Shown: one piece after another, positions 60,550 to 64,000 of the stretch | Numbering within the stretch: position 1 is the stretch's first letter | Layout of the letters: the number at the start of each line of letters is the position of its first letter | Source: Streptomyces sp. NBC_01217 | Lineage (GTDB): Bacteria > Actinomycetota > Actinomycetes > Streptomycetales > Streptomycetaceae | Assembly: GCF_035994185.1 (NCBI RefSeq) | Contig: NZ_CP108538.1 | Location: forward strand, 4,379,501 to 4,443,500 | Direction of reading: 5' to 3' | Length of the DNA stretch: 64,000 nt | Notes under the pieces: model-generated | What the model was told of the DNA's origin: nothing | The model's input: the letters and a program-made list of their open reading frames with translations, nothing else | Databases searched by the model: none | Position numbers and translations under genes: made by a program

Positions 60550-60894
60550 TCAGCAGGGGTCTTCAGAGGTCAGATACGTATTCGACCAGTGAGCCAGCTC
60601 CTTGAGCGCGGGTTCCATCGCGGCACCGGCCCCGGTCAGACGGTACGAAACCCGCAGCGGCGGCCCCTCATCGACCTCACGCACCACCAGTCCGGCCGCA
60701 CCGAGTTCGGAAAGCCGGTCCGAAAGCATGCGCTCGCTGATGCCCGGAATCGCTCGCCGCAGATCGGCGAAGTGCACCGGCTGCTGCAGCAGCACCGAGA
60801 CGATCGGCCCCGTCCAGCGCTTGCCGAACAGCTCGAAGACACGGGTGATGCCGACATCGACCCGCCTACACGCCTGTTCGCTGTGCTCCGCCAT
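60550..60894 (-). CDS. HxlR family transcriptional regulator
   Basis: A 114-residue winged-helix regulator with the HxlR pattern VFELFGKRWTGPIVSVLLQQ, FADLRRAIPGISERMLSDRL and the wing SYRLTGAGAAM. Cys11 (EQACRRVDVG) is placed like the redox-sensing Cys of HxlR-type quinone/aldehyde sensors. GGGG precedes the ATG by 2 bases; a longer ATG at 60918 lacks a better site. Divergent from the azoreductase, which it probably controls through an AT-rich inverted repeat between them. Confidence 0.87.
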   Translation of the reverse strand: MAEHSEQACRRVDVGITRVFELFGKRWTGPIVSVLLQQPVHFADLRRAIPGISERMLSDRLSELGAAGLVVREVDEGPPLRVSYRLTGAGAAMEPALKELAHWSNTYLTSEDPC

Positions 60895-60932
60895 GACCCC
60901 AGGGTACTGCGCGACCATGAGGTACTTACGAA

Positions 60933-60953
60933 TAATAAGCAGCTATGTTATTA
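60933..60953. promoter_or_regulatory. HxlR/azoreductase operator-promoter
   Basis: TAATAA and TTATTA form an inverted repeat with 9 bases between, inside the most AT-rich stretch of this neighbourhood, between the two divergent start codons. Most likely the HxlR binding site. Confidence 0.5.
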
Positions 60954-61040
60954 CTAGGTGCATACGAAAATGGCGACTCACCGCACCGGTTTGCCGCCGT
61001 CCCCAGATACCGCCACCCCCAGATATCCATGGAGATCCCC

Positions 61041-61652
61041 GTGGCCACACTTCTTCACCTCGACTCCGCCGTCTTCCCCGAGGGCTCCGCGTCGCGCGAT
61101 GTCAGTGCCGCCTTTGTGCAGGCCTGGCGTGAGCAGCACCCCGACGGCCAGGTCGTCTACCGCGACCTCGCCGCTTCCCCGCTGCCCCATCTGGACGCCG
61201 CGGCTGTCGCCGCCGGCGCCGAGGACCCGCTGCGCCGTGAACTCGCGGACGAGCTGGCAGCGGCGGACGCCATCCTGATCGGCGCCCCGATGTACAACTT
61301 CACCATTCCGTCCACGCTGAAGGCCTGGCTCGACCAGGTGATCATCGTCGGCCACAACGCGGGTCCGGACAGCACGGCGACGGGCACCCCGATCACCGTC
61401 GTCGCCAGCCGGGGTGGCTCGTACGCCGCCGGCACCCCGCGCGAGGGCGCCGAGTTCGTCCAGAACTACCTGGAGACGCTGCTGACGACCATGTTCGGCG
61501 CCGAGGTCGACTTCATCGTCCCGGAACTGACGCTGGCCCGGTCCCAGCCCGCGATGGCCGATCTCATTCCGCTCGCCGACGCCTCCCGCACCCAGGCCTT
61601 CTCCGTAGCCGCGGAGAAGGGCAAGACCCTCGCCGCCCGCCTCGCAGCCTGA
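61041..61652 (+). CDS. azoR: FMN-dependent NADH-azoreductase
   Basis: A 203-residue flavodoxin-fold enzyme with LLHLDSAVFPEGSASRDVSA at the FMN phosphate loop, GAPMYNFTIPSTLKAWLDQV and VVASRGGSYA. Reduces quinones and azo compounds with NAD(P)H. I chose the GTG at 61041 because GGAG lies 6 bases upstream and the family starts at this point; an ATG four codons earlier is possible. Divergent HxlR gene suggests induction by electrophiles or quinones. Confidence 0.9.
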   Translation: MATLLHLDSAVFPEGSASRDVSAAFVQAWREQHPDGQVVYRDLAASPLPHLDAAAVAAGAEDPLRRELADELAAADAILIGAPMYNFTIPSTLKAWLDQVIIVGHNAGPDSTATGTPITVVASRGGSYAAGTPREGAEFVQNYLETLLTTMFGAEVDFIVPELTLARSQPAMADLIPLADASRTQAFSVAAEKGKTLAARLAA

Positions 61653-61747
61653 GCCGTACGGAACACAGCCGGCCGGGACCCGAGGGGATGCAGGACTCCA
61701 TGGGCCCCGTAAGCCCCAACACCCGCACAGGACGCTACAAATCCGGC

Positions 61748-61761
61748 GTTTCACGTGAAAC
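61748..61761. other. parS: parS site (perfect)
   Basis: GTTTCACGTGAAAC in the non-coding gap between the azoreductase gene and the tRNA-Leu terminator. Confidence 0.9.
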
Positions 61762-61796
61762 AAAGCCCGGGAACGAACGCGGACGAACGGGAACGA

Positions 61797-61831
61797 AGAA
61801 GCCCCACAGACCGTTGGCCTGTGGGGCTTCT
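61797..61831 (-). terminator. Terminator of the tRNA-Leu gene
   Basis: A 13-bp stem (AGAAGCCCCACAG with its complement) and 9-base loop, starting 7 bases after the tRNA 3' end on the minus strand and followed by a T-containing run. Confidence 0.85.
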
Positions 61832-61837
61832 CTCTTG

Positions 61838-61920
61838 TGCGCGAGGGGGGATTTGAACCCCCACGTCCCTAAGGACACTGGCACCTGAAGCCAGCGCGTC
61901 TGCCGTTCCGCCACTCGCGC
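61838..61920 (-). tRNA. tRNA-Leu (anticodon CAG)
   Basis: Acceptor arms GCGCGAG and CTCGCGC pair perfectly with discriminator A at the 3' end. The anticodon arm is CTGGC-TTCAGGT-GCCAG, giving anticodon CAG. A long variable arm (TGTCCTTAGGGACG) marks a class II tRNA, and the T arm GGGGGTTCAAATCCCCC is complete. CCA is not encoded (the next bases are CAA). It reads leucine codon CTG, the dominant Leu codon here. Confidence 0.95.
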
Positions 61921-62235
61921 AAGAGTGGTGTTTTCAGACTCTCTCACCGTTTGGTGCGAGCGCCTGGCGACATCCGGAAGATTAGCACGCTGGACAGGGT
62001 GGATTCACATCCGTTGTTTCACCGAACGCCAGGCGGGAAGCGGGAACGCCGTGCGGCCGCCCCCACTCCTCCTCAGTGCACCCCAGGTGCGGGACACTGT
62101 CAGGAAGCCGCCTCTACGATCCGTGTGAGAGGTGACACTCATCCACAGGGCAGACAAGGGGAACCAGCCGATTTCCCGACGCGTGGATACGATCAGTAAG
62201 CAGTACAGGGACGACTACAACGGAGGAGGTGCCCC
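61921..62235. promoter_or_regulatory. Intergenic region before fhaA (315 bp)
   Basis: Contains no gene. It must hold the tRNA-Leu promoter (leftward) and the fhaA promoter (rightward). A DnaA-like TCATCCACA with one mismatch occurs at 62139-62147; I saw no other clear site. Confidence 0.4.
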
Positions 62236-63126
62236 ATGGGAGTCATGAAGCGTTTCGAGCAGCGTCTCGAAGGTCTGGTCAACGGCACCTTCGCCAAGGT
62301 CTTCAAGTCCGAGGTCCAGCCGGTCGAGATCGCAGGAGCCCTCCAGCGCGAGTGCGACAACAACGCAACGATCTGGAACCGTGAGCGGACGGTCGTCCCC
62401 AACGACTTCATCGTCGAACTCAGCACGCCCGACTACGAGCGGCTCAGCCCGTACTCGGGCCAGTTGGGCGACGAACTCTCCGGCCTGGTCCGCGACTACG
62501 CCAAGCAGCAGCGGTACACCTTCATGGGCCCCATCAAGGTCCATCTGGAGAAGGCCGACGATCTCGACACCGGTCTCTACCGGGTGCGCAGCCGCACCCT
62601 GGCGTCGAGTTCGTCACAGCAGCAGGACCCCCAGGGCCGGCCAGGACCGCAGAGCCACCCGGGACAGCAGGGCCAGCCCCCCTACCCGGGCCAGGGACGG
62701 CCGGCACAGCCCACCGGCGGCTACGGCTACCCGCCCAGCGCCGCCCCGCCCATGCCCGCGGCCCCGCCGCCGGGCGCAGGCAGGCCCGGAGCGCCCAGCA
62801 CCGACCGGCACCCGCCGGCCGGGCCCAGCCCCCTGCCGAACGCGCAGGTCCGGCGCTGGATCGAGATCAACGGCACCCGCCATCAGATCTCCCGCCCGAC
62901 GCTGGTGCTGGGACGCAGCACCGACGCCGACGTGCGGATCGACGACCCCGGCGTATCGCGCCGGCACTGTGAGATCCGGACCGGAACGCCCTCGACGATC
63001 CAGGATCTCGGGTCCACCAACGGCATCGTGGTGGACGGGCAGCACACAACCCGCGCTACGCTCCGCGACGGCTCGCGGATCGTCGTGGGCAGCACCACCA
63101 TCGTTTACCGGCAAGCCGAAGGGTGA
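62236..63126 (+). CDS. fhaA: FHA-domain protein with DUF3662 (FhaA)
   Basis: A 296-residue cytoplasmic protein. The N-terminal DUF3662 domain (about 1-120) starts MGVMKRFEQRLEGLVNG; a Pro/Gln/Gly-rich linker (about 125-205) leads to an FHA phosphothreonine-binding domain (about 210-290) with LVLGRSTDADVRI, GVSRRHCEI and DLGSTNGIVVDG. In mycobacteria FhaA is recruited by phosphorylated PknB partners and regulates peptidoglycan synthesis. GGAGG precedes the ATG by 6 bases. First gene of the fhaA-fhaB-pstP cluster. Confidence 0.94.
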   Translation: MGVMKRFEQRLEGLVNGTFAKVFKSEVQPVEIAGALQRECDNNATIWNRERTVVPNDFIVELSTPDYERLSPYSGQLGDELSGLVRDYAKQQRYTFMGPIKVHLEKADDLDTGLYRVRSRTLASSSSQQQDPQGRPGPQSHPGQQGQPPYPGQGRPAQPTGGYGYPPSAAPPMPAAPPPGAGRPGAPSTDRHPPAGPSPLPNAQVRRWIEINGTRHQISRPTLVLGRSTDADVRIDDPGVSRRHCEIRTGTPSTIQDLGSTNGIVVDGQHTTRATLRDGSRIVVGSTTIVYRQAEG

Positions 63127-63136
63127 AGCGGGGGCA

Positions 63137-63652
63137 ATGTCAGAGCTGACCCTGACGGTCATGCGGCTAGGTTTCCTGGCTGTTCTGTGGCTGTTCGTGA
63201 TCGTGGCCGTGCAGGTCATCCGCAGCGACCTGTTCGGAACGCGCGTCACGCAACGCGGCTCACGCCGCACTGCGAGCGACACACGTCCGCAACAGGCACG
63301 CCAATCCGCCGCGGCACCGCCGCAGCAACGCCAGCAGCCCGGCCGCCAGCGCCGGGGGGCACCCACAAAGCTGGTCGTCTCCGAAGGCACGCTCACCGGC
63401 ACCACGGTGGCGCTCCAGGGGCAGACGATCACGCTGGGCCGGGCCCACGACTCAACGATCGTCCTGGACGACGACTACGCGTCCAGCAGGCATGCCAGGA
63501 TCTACCCCGACCGTGACGGCCAGTGGATCGTCGAGGATCTCGGGTCCACCAACGGCACGTATCTCGACCGGACCCGACTTACCACCCCGACACCTGTTCC
63601 GCTGGGCGCGCCGATCCGGATCGGCAAGACCGTCATCGAGCTGCGGAAGTAG
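63137..63652 (+). CDS. fhaB: FHA-domain membrane protein (FhaB/FipA)
   Basis: A 171-residue protein with one N-terminal transmembrane helix (about 9-29, LGFLAVLWLFVIVAVQVI), an Arg/Gln-rich linker and a C-terminal FHA domain (ITLGRAHDSTIVL, ASSRHARIY, DLGSTNGTYLDR). Tethers phosphorylation signals to the division machinery in related actinobacteria. GGGGG site 3 bases before the ATG; 10 bases after fhaA, hence co-transcribed. Confidence 0.93.
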   Translation: MSELTLTVMRLGFLAVLWLFVIVAVQVIRSDLFGTRVTQRGSRRTASDTRPQQARQSAAAPPQQRQQPGRQRRGAPTKLVVSEGTLTGTTVALQGQTITLGRAHDSTIVLDDDYASSRHARIYPDRDGQWIVEDLGSTNGTYLDRTRLTTPTPVPLGAPIRIGKTVIELRK

Positions 63653-63781
63653 TACGACAATGAGCGAGCGGAGCGAGCGAGCCGCAGCGGCCCGGGCAAC
63701 GGACCCGGCCCGGCTCCCGACCGGAGGGTGGGCAGTGTGGCTCGAGACCGGCTGTACCCCGAGCCGACGGGAGAGGTGCGC

Positions 63782-64000
63782 ATGAGTCTTTCCCTGCGCT
63801 TCGCCGCCGGATCGCACAAGGGCATGATCCGGGAAGGCAACGAGGACTCCGGCTACGCCGGTCCGCGCCTGCTCGCCATCGCCGACGGCATGGGCGGCCA
63901 GGCGGCCGGCGAGGTCGCCAGCTCCGAGGTGATCTCCACACTCGTCCAGCTCGACGACGACGTCCCGGGCTCGGACATCCTCACCTCGCTCGGTACGGCG
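63782..64000 (+). CDS. pstP: PP2C-family Ser/Thr phosphatase, 5' part (PstP)
   Basis: The first 73 codons only; the gene continues past the right edge. Motifs IREGNEDSGYAG and LLAIADGMGGQAAGE are the metal-binding Asp/Gly signatures of PP2C phosphatases. GAGAGG is 6 bases upstream of the ATG. The position after fhaB matches pstP in the conserved actinobacterial order, where it reverses the action of the PknA/B kinases. The membrane anchor and extracellular end, if present, lie outside the window. Confidence 0.93.
   Translation, partial: MSLSLRFAAGSHKGMIREGNEDSGYAGPRLLAIADGMGGQAAGEVASSEVISTLVQLDDDVPGSDILTSLGTA

Noticed and set aside
63661..63690. GAGCGAGCGGAGCGAGCGAG as a regulatory or mobile element
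   Set aside because: Looks like a short low-complexity repeat common in GC-rich intergenic DNA; no evidence of function.

Overview
The window is a high-GC (roughly 70 %) actinobacterial chromosome segment, almost certainly from a Streptomyces. Signs are the strong G/C third-position bias, many GTG starts, GTGA/ATGA stop-start overlaps, the mycothiol-type DinB-like protein, Bpa (proteasome activator), FHA/PP2C/STPK genes, a Streptomyces K15-type DD-peptidase and exact Streptomyces parS sites (GTTTCACGTGAAAC). From memory, the gene order resembles the origin-proximal aspS-to-fhaA/fhaB/pstP region of S. coelicolor. Three perfect and one near-perfect parS site plus several DnaA boxes fit a location on one arm close to oriC.

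Layout. 0-5.7 kb: a truncated lipoprotein gene, aspS, a SpoIIE-type phosphatase with PAS/GAF/ATPase modules and an AI-2E-family permease. 5.7-13.4 kb: pirin, SseB-like protein, acyl-CoA dehydrogenase, Uma2-family protein, M18 aminopeptidase and a thioredoxin/NHL protein. 13.4-15.2 kb: a decayed accessory patch with one intact small protein, a frameshifted partner and a headless DUF5753 regulator. 15.2-20.3 kb: nitrilase-family hydrolase, DinB-like/maleylpyruvate-isomerase-like protein, GntR-MFS operon and the K15-type DD-peptidase. 20.3-26.7 kb: branched-chain keto-acid dehydrogenase operon 1 (bkdA1B1C1), a DevR/DosR-like response regulator, a flavin-fold protein behind a DevR-type box and an APH-like kinase. 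26.7-31.3 kb: two divergent membrane Ser/Thr kinases and a cell-surface protein. 31.3-36.5 kb: PadR regulator with an ABC exporter pair, then Bpa. 36.6-41.5 kb: quinone oxidoreductase, K+ channel, moeA and mobA. 41.5-46 kb: bkd operon 2 (bkdA2B2C2) with divergent Lrp-type bkdR. 46-57.2 kb: a frameshifted lipoprotein-hydrolase, a TetR regulator, paaN-like aldehyde dehydrogenase, a DUF5819-HTTM-TrmH operon, paaABCDE and an acyl-CoA dehydrogenase with a KstR-type box. 57.2-64 kb: rhodanese, J-domain protein, DUF2252 protein, HxlR/azoreductase pair, tRNA-Leu(CAG), and fhaA, fhaB and the start of a PP2C phosphatase.

The dominant theme is acyl-CoA catabolism feeding central and precursor metabolism: two bkd complexes, phenylacetate epoxidation and ring opening, and several acyl-CoA dehydrogenases. 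A second theme is Ser/Thr phosphorylation signalling. The most interesting signals are regulatory. One TetR-type palindrome recurs in front of the paaN/tetR pair, paaABCDE and (one mismatch) the bkd2/bkdR intergenic, each time within about 50 bp of a DnaA box. There is also a DevR-type box next to a DevR-like regulator and a perfect KstR-type box before an acyl-CoA dehydrogenase. No CRISPR array, insertion sequence, prophage, rRNA or secondary-metabolite gene cluster was seen. All start sites and family assignments come from reading the sequence only.
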